Below, piece after piece: positions 18,563 through 29,524 of a DNA stretch of 64,000 nt. Both the position numbers and the translations under genes were made by a program. The DNA is from Alkalithermobacter paradoxus (lineage in GTDB: Bacteria; Bacillota; Clostridia; Peptostreptococcales; Peptostreptococcaceae). The notes beneath the pieces were generated by a model. The model ran no database searches and was not told the DNA's origin. It saw only the letters and a list, made by a program, of their open reading frames with translations. The stretch spans positions 248,001 to 312,000 of the forward strand of contig MZGW01000003.1 in NCBI GenBank assembly GCA_002029295.1. The letters run 5' to 3'. Within the stretch, counting starts at the first letter, position 1. Each line of letters begins with the position of its first letter.

Positions 18563-18914
18563 CCATATTTCTAGTAGCAACTATATCTACTCCAGTATTA
18601 AGTATATTCTCAACTATAATATCTCCTAATTTTATAGGTGCTTCTACAACTATATCATCTAGATATTCCATTATTTCGAATATCATCTCTTTAGGAACAG
18701 CATCTTTTGTCTTTACAGGTATTAATCTAAGCTGCCCATTATTTATTCTAACAGTAGTAGTTATCATTCTTTTAGGATTTGTAACTTCTTCTATTGCGTA
18801 TTTTTCTCCTCTTTTACATTTGTTTAAGCTAACTTTGTAATCTTTAGAATCTGTTTTTTCTATACTCATCCTACATCCTATAGGACAAACTATACAAACA
18901 AGATCTCTTTGCAT
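18549..18914 (-). CDS. DUF1667 protein of the glycerol-3-phosphate oxidation operon
   Basis: A 121-residue protein that begins MQRDLVCIVCPIGCRMSIE and has a further CKRGEKYA motif near residue 33. The cysteines (CxxCxxxC plus one) look like a metal or Fe-S site. The start is placed at the ATG preceded by AGGGGGCG, just after the upstream stop. DUF1667 proteins are almost always encoded after a GlpA-like and a FAD oxidoreductase gene, as here. It is probably an electron-transfer or assembly subunit, but no biochemical role is established from sequence. Confidence 0.88.
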   Translation of the reverse strand: MQRDLVCIVCPIGCRMSIEKTDSKDYKVSLNKCKRGEKYAIEEVTNPKRMITTTVRINNGQLRLIPVKTKDAVPKEMIFEIMEYLDDIVVEAPIKLGDIIVENILNTGVDIVATRNMEKER

Positions 18915-18916
18915 AT

Positions 18917-20170
18917 TTACGCCCCCTCTACACAAATTTCTATATCACCATTTATTTTCTTTAGAATATGTGGAGATAATTTGATATTTTCCATCTCAGA
19001 AGGTATCATATGCAGTCTACTCTTTTCTAGTATTATTTTTTCTCCACATCTTATAATTAGCTTCTTGTTTTCGTATATATTTCTAACCCTCATAAATAAG
19101 TCGATGTTTTCGTTACTGTTAGTATCTATGTATTGAGGAACAATGTAGCTTATTCCATTTCCTCCTTTTGTTTTTACATATGATTTATCTTTATTTTCTC
19201 CTAGTGCATATATAGCTGCATTTCTTCCTGCTATTCTGCTTTCCTTGGTTACAAAATCAACTAAATCATGAACATGAACAACATTTCCGCACGCAAATAT
19301 TCCTTCTATATTAGTTTCCATACTACTATTTACAACAGGTCCTCTAGTTGTATTATCAAGATTTATATTAACCTCTCTTGAAAGTTCATTTTCAGGAATC
19401 AATCCAACGGATAATAATAATGTATCACACTCTATAAATTTTGAACTCTCATGGATTATATCCATATTTTCATCAAGCTTTGATATAGTAACTCCATTCA
19501 CTCTATCCCTTCCATGTACATAACTTATACAGTGACTTAATAAAAGAGGTATATTGTAATCATTAAGGCACTGTACTATATTTCTATTAAGTCCACTAGA
19601 AAACGGATTTCTTTCAACAACAGCCTCTACCTTAGCTCCTTCTAATGTAAGTCTTCTAGCCATTATAAGTCCTATATCCCCTGAACCATATATAACTACC
19701 CTCTTACCAACCATATATCCTTCCATATTCATAAATCTTTGAGCAGCACCAGCTGTATATATCCCTGCTCCTCTATATCCCGGAACATCTATTGCTCCTC
19801 TTGACCTTTCTATACATCCCATAGCTAAAACTATTGCTCTTGCACTTATATCTATAAGTCCTCTTTCACCAAGAGCTACTATATTTCTATTTTCATCTAT
19901 ACTCAAAACCATAGTATTTAGCATATATTCTATATTAAATTCTTTCACCATATCTATAAATCTACTAGCATACTCTGGTCCTGTTAACTCCTCTTTAAAT
20001 TCATGCAATCCAAAACCATTGTGTATACACTGATTTAATATTCCTCCTAATTCCCTATCTCTTTCTAATATTATCACTTTCTTAGCACCTGTTCTTTTTG
20101 CTTCAATAGCAGCACCTAGTCCTGCTGGCCCTCCTCCAATTATAACAACATCATATTTCAATTTTCTCAC
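18917..20170 (-). CDS. FAD/NAD(P)-dependent oxidoreductase partnered with GlpA
   Basis: A 417-residue pyridine-nucleotide-disulphide-type flavoprotein. FAD-binding VVIIGGGPAGLGAAIEA is near residue 8, the NAD site VVIYGSGDIGLIMARR near 158, and the second FAD motif GIFACGNVVHVHDLVD near 297. It overlaps the GlpA-like gene by 20 bases and precedes DUF1667 by 2 bases. It probably passes electrons from glycerol-3-phosphate oxidation to NAD or to a carrier. The annotation 'NADH oxidase' sometimes given to this family is not supported by context. Confidence 0.88.
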   Translation of the reverse strand: MRKLKYDVVIIGGGPAGLGAAIEAKRTGAKKVIILERDRELGGILNQCIHNGFGLHEFKEELTGPEYASRFIDMVKEFNIEYMLNTMVLSIDENRNIVALGERGLIDISARAIVLAMGCIERSRGAIDVPGYRGAGIYTAGAAQRFMNMEGYMVGKRVVIYGSGDIGLIMARRLTLEGAKVEAVVERNPFSSGLNRNIVQCLNDYNIPLLLSHCISYVHGRDRVNGVTISKLDENMDIIHESSKFIECDTLLLSVGLIPENELSREVNINLDNTTRGPVVNSSMETNIEGIFACGNVVHVHDLVDFVTKESRIAGRNAAIYALGENKDKSYVKTKGGNGISYIVPQYIDTNSNENIDLFMRVRNIYENKKLIIRCGEKIILEKSRLHMIPSEMENIKLSPHILKKINGDIEICVEGA

Positions 20171-21608
20171 CCCTCATTTCCTTTACTTTTCCTAGTATCA
20201 TATTTGAATTTCTGTGTTCTTTAAGGACATCTTCCATATCTATATTTAGCTCTCTTGAAAGTATCTCTAAAACTCTAGGCCCACAAAATCCACCTTGACA
20301 TTTTCCCATTCCTGGTCGTATTCTTCTTTTTATTCCATCTAAAGTTTTAGCTCCTGCATTTCTATGAATAGCATTTATTATTTCACCTTCCGTTACAGTT
20401 TCACATCTACATATTATTTTTGAATGCTTATCATTCTTAGCTATAGCTTCCTTTCTTTCTTCTTTAGTCATATGAATAAATGGTTTTTCTATTTTTCTAT
20501 ATGGATTAAAATTTTCTTTCTTATTTAAATTCAATCCTTCCTTTTTTAAAATATCTACAACATATGTAGCTATGGCTGGTGCAGCTGTAAGACCTGGTGA
20601 TTCTATGCCTCCAACATTTATAAATCCTTTGGCCTTACTTGATGGGAATATCATAAAATCTCTAGTATTAGGAGTTGCCCTAAGACCTGCAAATGATGTT
20701 ATTGTCTTTGATATATCTATATCTGGAACAGATTTTTTGGATAAATCCCTAACTAAACTCAAACCTTCATAGCTAGTACATACATCATCTTTATCATCTA
20801 CTTCAATAGCTGTAGGACCTACTAATATATTTCCATGTACTGTAGGAGTTACAAGTATTCCTTTTCCTTTTTTAGTAGGACATTGAAATATAACACTATT
20901 TATAATTTTCCCTTCAGATCTATCTAGTACTCTATACTCTCCTTTTCTTGGAATAATGTAGTATTCATCTCCTCCTATCATATTGTTTATTCTATCTGCA
21001 TACACCCCTGCAGCATTTACTACGTACCTTGCTTTCATATTTCCTTTTGTAGTTTTTATTAAAAATCCTTCTTCTTCAGTTTCTATACCTAAAACCTCAC
21101 AATCTGTTTTTAGTTGTACCCCATTGTCTATACTATTTTCCATTAAAGCTACTGTAAGGTTAAAAGGACAAACTATTCCTGCACTTGAACAATGAAGTGC
21201 TCCAACTACATCATCACTTATATTAGGCTCAATTAATTTTGTTTCTTCTTTATTTAGGATTTTCAGGCCATCTACTTTATTTTCTATACCTCTATCATAA
21301 AGCTCTTTTATCCTTATCATTTCTTCTTCACTAAATGCTAAAACTAAAGATCCTACTCTTTTGAAATGCACATCTAACTTTCTACACAAATCATCGTACA
21401 TCTTATTCCCTTCTACATTTAATTTTGCTTTCAAAGTTCCAGGGTAAGCATCATATCCACCATGAACTATGGCACTATTTGCCTTTGTTGTTCCCTGACA
21501 TACCTCTATACCCTTTTCCAAAACAACTATATCTATTTCATATTTTGAAAGTTCTCTAGATATGCTAGCTCCTACTACACCAGCTCCTATTATCGCTACA
21601 TCAAACAT
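20151..21608 (-). CDS. glpA: GlpA-like FAD-dependent glycerol-3-phosphate dehydrogenase
   Basis: A 485-residue DAO-fold flavoprotein expected to oxidise glycerol-3-phosphate to dihydroxyacetone phosphate. It has an N-terminal FAD motif VAIIGAGVVGASISREL, the GlpA/GlpD-type TTKANSAIVHGGYDA near residue 43, and LRATPNTRDFM near 308. The C-terminal BFD-like [2Fe-2S] domain has CRCETVTEGEI near 401 and GMGKCQGGFCGPRV near 440. L-2-hydroxyglutarate oxidase is a relative, but the glpF-glpK-glpP context favours glycerol-3-phosphate. A GlpP-type terminator leader separates it from glpK, so it has its own antitermination checkpoint. Confidence 0.85.
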   Translation of the reverse strand: MFDVAIIGAGVVGASISRELSKYEIDIVVLEKGIEVCQGTTKANSAIVHGGYDAYPGTLKAKLNVEGNKMYDDLCRKLDVHFKRVGSLVLAFSEEEMIRIKELYDRGIENKVDGLKILNKEETKLIEPNISDDVVGALHCSSAGIVCPFNLTVALMENSIDNGVQLKTDCEVLGIETEEEGFLIKTTKGNMKARYVVNAAGVYADRINNMIGGDEYYIIPRKGEYRVLDRSEGKIINSVIFQCPTKKGKGILVTPTVHGNILVGPTAIEVDDKDDVCTSYEGLSLVRDLSKKSVPDIDISKTITSFAGLRATPNTRDFMIFPSSKAKGFINVGGIESPGLTAAPAIATYVVDILKKEGLNLNKKENFNPYRKIEKPFIHMTKEERKEAIAKNDKHSKIICRCETVTEGEIINAIHRNAGAKTLDGIKRRIRPGMGKCQGGFCGPRVLEILSRELNIDMEDVLKEHRNSNMILGKVKEMRGEKIEI

Positions 21609-21635
21609 ATAATCATCTCCTTTTTCTTAAAAATA

Positions 21636-21668
21636 CAAAAAGAGAGCCTAATATACTAGGCCCTCTCT
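21636..21668 (-). terminator. Internal GlpP-type terminator leader between glpK and glpA
   Basis: Minus strand: AGAGGGCCTA / TAGGCTCTCT (loop GTATAT, one G-T wobble), then TTTTTGTATTTTT. The bases just upstream, GGCATAGAGACGAGAGAG, closely resemble the glpF leader, which points to the same RNA-binding protein. Confidence 0.85.
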
Positions 21669-21693
21669 CGTCTCTATGCCTTAAAGTCAATTC

Positions 21694-24028
<2,335 letters not shown>

Positions 24029-24054
24029 GAATATATCCCCCCCTAAATTTTACA

Positions 24055-24094
24055 CAAAAAAGAGAGAGCCACTCTATCACAAAATGGCTCTCTC
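24055..24094 (-). terminator. GlpP-type terminator leader of glpFK
   Basis: Minus strand: GAGAGAGCCA / TGGCTCTCTC, a perfect 10-bp stem with a 13-base loop, then TTTTTTG. It is preceded by GGCAAGAGAAGAGAGAG, nearly the same as the glpA leader. GlpP with glycerol-3-phosphate prevents termination at such leaders in Bacillus. Confidence 0.88.
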
Positions 24095-24131
24095 TTCTCT
24101 TGCCGATTTACTATATACTATTCATGATTAT

Positions 24132-24160
24132 ATTTTAATATGACTATAAATTAATGTCAA
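24132..24160 (-). promoter_or_regulatory. Promoter of glpFK
   Basis: Minus strand: TTGACA (24155-24160) and TAAAAT (24132-24137) are 17 bp apart, about 35 bp before the leader hairpin. Confidence 0.7.
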
Positions 24161-24187
24161 TTATTTTTAAAATTTTCTGTATATTTA

Positions 24188-25246
24188 TTACTTTGCTACT
24201 TCAAACATACCTTTTGTATTGTTTGCTATTTTAACAAGTGCAAGCATGAGAGGAACTTCTACTAATACACCAACAACTGTAGCAAGTGCTGCTCCAGATT
24301 GAAGCCCAAACAAAGATATAGCAACTGCAACTGCAAGTTCAAAGAAGTTACTTGCTCCTATCATTGCTCCAGGAGCCGCTATATTATGAGGTAATTTCCA
24401 AACTTTAGCCCATAAGTAAGCTACAAAGAAAATTAATAATGTTTGAATAATTAGTGGTACAGCTATTAAAGCTATATGAATTGGATTGTTTAATATTACT
24501 TCTCCTTGGAAAGAGAAAATTATAATAAGCGTAAGTAAAAGCCCTATTATAGTAACATTATTGAATTTCTTTAGGAACACATTTTCAAAATAATCTAATC
24601 CTTTTTTCTCTATTATATACTTTCTTGAAAAATATCCTCCAGCAAGTGGAACAACTATAAATAATACAACAGATAAAAATAGCGTATCATATGGAACTGC
24701 TACATTAGTTACTCCAAGTAAAATAGCAACTATTGGTGTGAATGCAACAAGTAGTATAAGGTCATTTACAGCAACTTGAACTAAAGTATAAGCAGGATCT
24801 CCATCAGTTAAGTGACTCCAAACAAATACCATTGCTGTACAAGGAGCTGCACCTAATAAAACTGCTCCTGCTAGATAATCAGATGCTAAGTCAGCTGGTA
24901 TAAAGGCTTTAAATACTACCTTTAAGAAAAATGCTGCTATCAAATACATAGTAAAAGGTTTTATAAGCCAGTTAGTAACACATGTTACAGTAAGACCTTT
25001 TGGCCTTTTCGTAGCTTCAACTATACTTGTAAAGTCAATCTTTAACATCATAGGATAAATCATAAGCCATATTAATATTGCAACTGGTATAGATACTTTT
25101 GCATACTCAAATTTGCTAAGAGTTTCTGGGAGTGCTGGGAAAAGCTGACCTATAGCTACCCCTATTACTATACAAAGAGTAACCCAAACTGTCAGGTATC
25201 TTCCAAAGAAGTCTAATCCACCACTTTTTTTAGTTTCGTTTGACAT
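24188..25246 (-). CDS. acr3: Arsenite efflux permease, ACR3 family
   Basis: A ten-helix membrane transporter of 352 residues that exports arsenite. It shows the ACR3 signature LGAAPCTAMVFVWSHLTDGD near residue 134 with the essential cysteine, followed by NDLILLVAFTPIVA. It lies 19 bp downstream of arsR and is cotranscribed. There is no arsenate reductase in the pair, so the unit handles As(III) directly. Confidence 0.95.
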   Translation of the reverse strand: MSNETKKSGGLDFFGRYLTVWVTLCIVIGVAIGQLFPALPETLSKFEYAKVSIPVAILIWLMIYPMMLKIDFTSIVEATKRPKGLTVTCVTNWLIKPFTMYLIAAFFLKVVFKAFIPADLASDYLAGAVLLGAAPCTAMVFVWSHLTDGDPAYTLVQVAVNDLILLVAFTPIVAILLGVTNVAVPYDTLFLSVVLFIVVPLAGGYFSRKYIIEKKGLDYFENVFLKKFNNVTIIGLLLTLIIIFSFQGEVILNNPIHIALIAVPLIIQTLLIFFVAYLWAKVWKLPHNIAAPGAMIGASNFFELAVAVAISLFGLQSGAALATVVGVLVEVPLMLALVKIANNTKGMFEVAK

Positions 25247-25265
25247 TTTATCACTCCTTTAATTT

Positions 25266-25580
25266 TTATTCTTCTATGCATTTATTTTTAACTTTATTGC
25301 AAATACATCCATCTTTATATGATGTTATATTTTTTATAAATTCACATATAAGCTTAATATTATCAGTATTTATAGAGTAAAATACCCATTTTCCTTTCTT
25401 TTGTGAATTTACAAGTCCTGATTGTTGAAGTATCTTCATATGATGTGAGATAGTTGGCTGTGTCAACTCTAATCCTTCCATAATGTCACAAGCACACATT
25501 TCTCCACACGAAAGCATTTCTAATATCATTAGTCTATTTTTATCTGATAGTGCTTTAAATATCTCTACTTTTTCTTCCAT
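25266..25580 (-). CDS. arsR: ArsR-family metalloregulator
   Basis: A 104-residue winged-helix repressor of the arsenite operon. The ATG beginning MEEKVEIFKALSD is chosen because GGAG precedes it; longer upstream readings have no ribosome site. It has the thiol site CGEMCACDIME near residue 26 matching the arsenic-sensing CxC of ArsR, and the recognition helix LTQPTISHHMKILQ near 37. The C-terminus has three further cysteines (GCICNKVKNKC), which may add metal ligands. It represses its own operon with acr3. Confidence 0.92.
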   Translation of the reverse strand: MEEKVEIFKALSDKNRLMILEMLSCGEMCACDIMEGLELTQPTISHHMKILQQSGLVNSQKKGKWVFYSINTDNIKLICEFIKNITSYKDGCICNKVKNKCIEE

Positions 25581-25632
25581 CTTCAGTCTCCTTACATTAT
25601 ATGAATAGATATATTTAAATGTGTCTATATAC

Positions 25633-25661
25633 ATAATAATTTTATTCATGAAATTTGTCAA
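25633..25661 (-). promoter_or_regulatory. Promoter of arsR-acr3
   Basis: Minus strand: TTGACA (25656-25661) and TATTAT (25633-25638) are 17 bp apart. The spacer contains the palindrome TTCATGAA. A further ATTCAT lies downstream, so an ArsR operator may overlap, but no firm operator is claimed. Confidence 0.6.
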
Positions 25662-25686
25662 TTCATTTATTGTTAAGTTTTTGAGT

Positions 25687-25716
25687 AAGAAGACCTGAAA
25701 AATCAGATCTTCTTTT
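25687..25716 (-). terminator. Hairpin after glpP
   Basis: An 11-bp stem (AGAAGACCTGA / TCAGATCTTCT, one wobble, AAAA loop) directly follows the glpP stop. The better T run lies on the plus strand, so termination of glpP is plausible but imperfect. Confidence 0.5.
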
Positions 25717-25719
25717 TAA

Positions 25720-26274
25720 TTATTCTTCCCAAAGCTTTGAGTTAGTAGTAGACACGGATACAGCTCCACTTTTTAGAGCATCCATTATGTCTTCCTTTGT
25801 TTTTATAAGCCCTCCCGCTATAAGAGGTATGCTTGTTTCATCTTTCAACCTTTTTATGACTTTTGGCATAATTCCAGGCATTATTTCTATCGCAGATGGT
25901 CTTACTTTCTTTATACTATCCATAGCACTTTCTAAAGACATTGAATCTAGTATAAAAAATCTTTGCACTACATTTATATTTTTCTCTATAGCCCTTTTTA
26001 CTATATTTACTTTTGTACTTATTATTCCATCTACTTTTATATTTTCATGTATGTAATCTACTATTATAGGATTTGAGGCTATTCCACTTATCATATCAAG
26101 ATGTATAAAAACTTTCTTATCGTTCTTTTTTATGATTTCTACTTTATCTCTTAAAGTAAGTATATCCCCATAAAGTAAAAATACTATCTCACAGTCTGAT
26201 TTAATTGCACTATTGAATGTTTCATCACTTTTTACTGCAGCTATTACTGGATTATATTCTAATATTTCCCTCAT
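25720..26274 (-). CDS. glpP: Glycerol-3-phosphate-responsive antiterminator GlpP
   Basis: A 184-residue TIM-barrel-like RNA-binding protein. Signatures include FLLYGDILTLRD near residue 31, VFIHLDMISGIA near 54, IIVDYIHENIKVDGIISTK and PLIAGGLIKTKEDIMDAL near 154. In Bacillus, GlpP bound to glycerol-3-phosphate acts on leader terminators of glp transcripts. Two matching leaders occur in this window, before glpF and before glpA. It is monocistronic on the minus strand, upstream of the ars operon. Confidence 0.93.
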   Translation of the reverse strand: MREILEYNPVIAAVKSDETFNSAIKSDCEIVFLLYGDILTLRDKVEIIKKNDKKVFIHLDMISGIASNPIIVDYIHENIKVDGIISTKVNIVKRAIEKNINVVQRFFILDSMSLESAMDSIKKVRPSAIEIMPGIMPKVIKRLKDETSIPLIAGGLIKTKEDIMDALKSGAVSVSTTNSKLWEE

Positions 26275-26475
26275 AATTATGCCCCCTATATCATTAAGTA
26301 ATACTGTTATTATACATATCTATCATAAATTTCACAATATTCACTATTATTAATGCAATTATTTATTTCAAAATCCCTTTTCAAATTGTATTTATATGGA
26401 TATAATAGTAGTATCAGTTGTGTCTTTATGATACGTACTGAAAATATATTTATAAATACCAAGGAGGTAATTCAT

Positions 26476-26646
26476 ATGGCTTACATAATCAACGATGCTT
26501 GCATAAGCTGTGGAGCTTGCGAACCAGAATGTCCAGTTAGCTGCATAAGTGCTGGAGATGATATCTATGTTATAGATGCAGATGTTTGCATCGACTGTGG
26601 AGCTTGTGCTGGAGTATGTCCAGTTGACGCACCTCAACCAGAATAA
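26476..26646 (+). CDS. 2[4Fe-4S] ferredoxin
   Basis: A 56-residue clostridial-type ferredoxin with two CxxCxxCxxxCP motifs: CISCGACEPECPVSC and CIDCGACAGVCPVD. Each binds one low-potential [4Fe-4S] cluster. The start at MAYIINDACISCG follows AAGGAGG with good spacing; longer in-frame readings are not supported. It is monocistronic, convergent with rex, and shares its terminator. It is the probable electron carrier for fermentative oxidoreductases. Confidence 0.97.
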   Translation: MAYIINDACISCGACEPECPVSCISAGDDIYVIDADVCIDCGACAGVCPVDAPQPE

Positions 26647-26653
26647 TAAAGTA

Positions 26654-26686
26654 AAGAAGCTACCAAATTATTTGGTAGCTTCTTCA
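26654..26686. terminator. Bidirectional terminator between ferredoxin and rex
   Basis: AAGAAGCTACCAAA and TTTGGTAGCTTCTT form a long perfect stem with a short loop, followed by T-rich sequence on both sides. It overlaps the rex stop codon. Confidence 0.88.
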
Positions 26687-27306
26687 TTTTCATTAAGTAA
26701 ATATGATAATGTAAATAAGCTTTCTTTTAAGTGGACATTTTCTACAACTACATCATCTGGCAAATGTAAATCTATAGGTGCAAAATTCCATATACCTTTT
26801 ATTCCTGCTCTTACTAATATGTCTGCAACTTGTTGTGCTTTTTCTTTAGGAATACATATAGCCGCTATTTTTATATCGTTTTCCTTCACGTATTCTTCCA
26901 TTAGTTCAACATCTAGCACTTCAAGATCTCTAATTTTAAGACCTATAATTCTTGGGTTTGCATCAAATATTGCTTTTATCTTAAATCCTGATTTTTGGAA
27001 CCCTGAGTAGTTAGCAATAGCTTGACCTAAATTACCAGCCCCTACTAATATAGTGTTGTATTCTTTGTTTAGCCCTAATATCTTTCCTATCTCATCATAT
27101 AATTCAGATACATTGTATCCATATCCTTGTTGTCCAAATCCCCCGAAGTTATTTAAATCTTGTCTTATTTGAGATGCAGTAAATCCTATTATCTGACTTA
27201 ACTCTTTAGAAGAAATACGATTCACATCTTTATCCATAAGCTCTTTTAGATACCTATAGTATTTAGGTAATCTTCTTATTACTGCCATAGAAATTTTCTT
27301 TGACAT
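26668..27306 (-). CDS. rex: Redox-sensing transcriptional repressor Rex
   Basis: Senses the NADH/NAD ratio and represses fermentation genes. The 212-residue protein has an N-terminal winged helix (SSKELSQIIGFTASQIRQDLNNFG) at about residues 31-54, the FGGFGQQGYGYNV segment, and a Rossmann domain with LVGAGNLGQAIANY near 90. Length is typical. A possible Rex operator lies at 27359-27376 between rex and the divergent ABC-F gene, suggesting autoregulation. Confidence 0.95.
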   Translation of the reverse strand: MSKKISMAVIRRLPKYYRYLKELMDKDVNRISSKELSQIIGFTASQIRQDLNNFGGFGQQGYGYNVSELYDEIGKILGLNKEYNTILVGAGNLGQAIANYSGFQKSGFKIKAIFDANPRIIGLKIRDLEVLDVELMEEYVKENDIKIAAICIPKEKAQQVADILVRAGIKGIWNFAPIDLHLPDDVVVENVHLKESLFTLSYLLNENEEATK

Positions 27307-27358
27307 CCTCTTTCACCCACTCTATATAGTTTTGTAAAATTCCATAAATTTTGTTTTT

Positions 27359-27376
27359 TTGTCATAATTATAACAA
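27359..27376. promoter_or_regulatory. Candidate Rex operator
   Basis: TTGTCAT-AATT-ATAACAA has the spacing of the Rex consensus (TTGTTAA, 4 bp, TTAACAA) and matches 11 of the 14 half-site positions. It is in the shared rex / ABC-F upstream region. Confidence 0.45.
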
Positions 27377-27500
27377 ATGTCACGTTCAATGTCAAACCTA
27401 TTCTGATATATTTTATCATATAGTTCGCTATTTTGAAAGTTCTCAGCTTGATTATATATATGTTAAGATTTATAATTTTATTTATGAGGAGGCTAAATTT

Positions 27501-29408
27501 ATGATAATTTTATCTTGTAATAATATAACCAAGAGTTTTGGTATAGATACTATACTTGAAAATATAAGCTTTACTATAAATGAAGGAGATAAAGTAGGAC
27601 TTGTAGGAGTTAATGGTACAGGAAAAACTACTCTGTTTAAAATAATAACAGGAGAGTACGGGTATGACTTTGGTGATATATATATATCAAAAAACACTAG
27701 CATAGGATATCTTCACCAAAATCCTAACTTCAAATCTAACAATAATATACTAGATGAAGTATTGACAGTATTCGAAGATCTTATGTTGATGGAAAAGGAA
27801 CTTAGGAATTTAGAAATTCTTATATCAGATGAGAGTCAAAATAAAAACTCTAATAAACTCGAGTCTATTATGAATGAGTATTCTGCTAAGCTAGAAGAAT
27901 TTAATAGCAAAAATGGATACGGATATAAATCTGAAGCTAAAGGTACTCTGAAGGGCCTTGGATTTAGCGATGAAGATTTTGAAAAAGATGTAAATATATT
28001 GTCTGGAGGAGAAAAAACGAGAGTATTACTTGCAAAATTACTTCTTAAAAAACCTGATTTATTGCTACTTGACGAACCTACAAATCACCTTGATACAGGT
28101 GCAATAGAATGGCTTGAAAATTTTCTTAAACAATACAAAGGAACTGTTATTACAGTTTCTCATGATAGATACTTCCTTGATCAGGTGGTCAATAGAATAT
28201 TCGAACTTCACAACAGACGCCTTAAAGATTATAGTGGTAATTACTCAACATATATAAAGAAATCTGCCATAGAGAAGGAATTAGAACTTAAAAAATACGA
28301 ACAGCAACAAGCGAGTATAAAAAAACAAGAAGATGTTATAGATAAATTAAAATCGTTCGGCAGAGAAAAGCATGTAAAAAGAGCTAGAAGTAGAGAAAAA
28401 GCACTTCAAAAGATAGATGTTTTGGATAAACCTGAAATGTATAGAAAAAAAGCTAAAATAAGGTTTGAGCCAGAGATAAGCAGTGGTTATGAGGTGTTGA
28501 ATGTAGAAAATCTATCTATGGCTTATGGAGATAGAACTTTATTTAAGAATGTTTCATTTAATATATACAAGGGAGAAAAAGTAGCTTTAATAGGTCCAAA
28601 CGGGATGGGTAAATCAACTATATTTAAAATACTTATGAAGGAGATTGCTCAAACTGAAGGTAAATTTAAGCTCGGTACAAATGTAAATATAGGTTACTAT
28701 CATCAAGAACAAAAAACTTTAAATTTAGAAAATACTATAATAAATGAAATTTGGGATTCTAATCCTAATCTAGATCAAACTAAAATAAGAACTGTTCTAG
28801 GATCATTCTTATTTGAAGATGAGGAGGTTTTTAAGGAGATATCTAAACTAAGTGGTGGAGAAAGAGGTAGAGTAGCTCTTGCAAAGCTTATGCTATCAAA
28901 ATCTAATTTTCTTTTACTAGATGAGCCTACTAATCATCTTGATATAGATTCTAAAGAAGTCCTAGAGGAAGCTTTATCTAATTACGAAGGAACTTTATTT
29001 ATGATATCTCACGATAGATATTTCCTAAACACTGTAGTAAATAAGATACTTGTTCTTACCGAAGATGGAATAAAAGAATATCTAGGTAACTACGACTATT
29101 ATATAGAAAAAAGAAATGAATTAAATGAAGTTCATGAGGAAGTAGAAGAAAAAACTAAGACACAAATTAAAGAGGAAAGAAAAAAGGAAAGAGAAAAAAA
29201 AGATCTAGAGAAAAAGCAAAGGATTGAAAGAGAAAAAGTTGAAAAGGAAATAGAAAAGATAGAACTTGAGTTAGAACAAATAGATATATTAATGTGTCAA
29301 GAGGAAGTGTATTCAAATGAAGAAAAATGCAGAGAAGTAAATAAGAAAAAACAAGAGTTAAGTTCTAACTTAGAAAATCTGTATGAGAAATGGGAAAGTT
29401 TGATGTAG
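27501..29408 (+). CDS. ydiF: ABC-F family ribosome-associated ATPase
   Basis: A cytoplasmic twin-ATPase of 635 residues with no membrane part; ABC-F proteins act on translating ribosomes. The ATG at 27501 follows GAGGAGG. Domain 1 has GVNGTGKTT, LSGGEKTR and DEPTNHLD; domain 2 has GPNGMGKST, LSGGERGR and DEPTNHLD. The linker between them is charged, and the C-terminus is a long coiled coil (from about residue 540). Neighbours rex and the tsa genes match the Bacillus ydi region, so it is assigned to the YdiF group. Antibiotic resistance is not implied. Confidence 0.92.
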   Translation: MIILSCNNITKSFGIDTILENISFTINEGDKVGLVGVNGTGKTTLFKIITGEYGYDFGDIYISKNTSIGYLHQNPNFKSNNNILDEVLTVFEDLMLMEKELRNLEILISDESQNKNSNKLESIMNEYSAKLEEFNSKNGYGYKSEAKGTLKGLGFSDEDFEKDVNILSGGEKTRVLLAKLLLKKPDLLLLDEPTNHLDTGAIEWLENFLKQYKGTVITVSHDRYFLDQVVNRIFELHNRRLKDYSGNYSTYIKKSAIEKELELKKYEQQQASIKKQEDVIDKLKSFGREKHVKRARSREKALQKIDVLDKPEMYRKKAKIRFEPEISSGYEVLNVENLSMAYGDRTLFKNVSFNIYKGEKVALIGPNGMGKSTIFKILMKEIAQTEGKFKLGTNVNIGYYHQEQKTLNLENTIINEIWDSNPNLDQTKIRTVLGSFLFEDEEVFKEISKLSGGERGRVALAKLMLSKSNFLLLDEPTNHLDIDSKEVLEEALSNYEGTLFMISHDRYFLNTVVNKILVLTEDGIKEYLGNYDYYIEKRNELNEVHEEVEEKTKTQIKEERKKEREKKDLEKKQRIEREKVEKEIEKIELELEQIDILMCQEEVYSNEEKCREVNKKKQELSSNLENLYEKWESLM

Positions 29409-29447
29409 AAAAATCTGCACTTTTGTAAACTTATTTATGTTTTTTAG

Positions 29448-29476
29448 TTGACATATAACTTCAATCTATGTAAACT
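29448..29476 (+). promoter_or_regulatory. Promoter of bioY
   Basis: A perfect TTGACA (29448-29453) and TAAACT (29471-29476) are 17 bp apart, and the BirA-type operator begins 5 bp downstream. Confidence 0.65.
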
Positions 29477-29480
29477 ATAT

Positions 29481-29512
29481 TTGTCAACATAATGCATATT
29501 GTAAGTTAACAA
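29481..29512 (+). promoter_or_regulatory. BirA-type biotin operator of bioY
   Basis: TTGTCAAC and GTTAACAA are inverted half-sites (7 of 8 complementary) separated by exactly 16 bp, the arrangement of Firmicute BirA operators. It covers the likely transcription start and ends just before the bioY ribosome site. Confidence 0.78.
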
Positions 29513-29524
29513 AAGGAGGATATT

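Noticed and set aside
25581-25661. A defined ArsR operator
   Set aside because: Short inverted motifs (TTCATGAA, ATGAAT/ATTCAT) are present, but A+T-rich DNA yields these by chance; only the promoter is listed.
27501-29408. ABC-F gene as an antibiotic-resistance determinant
   Set aside because: Synteny with rex and the tsa genes matches the housekeeping YdiF-type gene; nothing points to acquired resistance.
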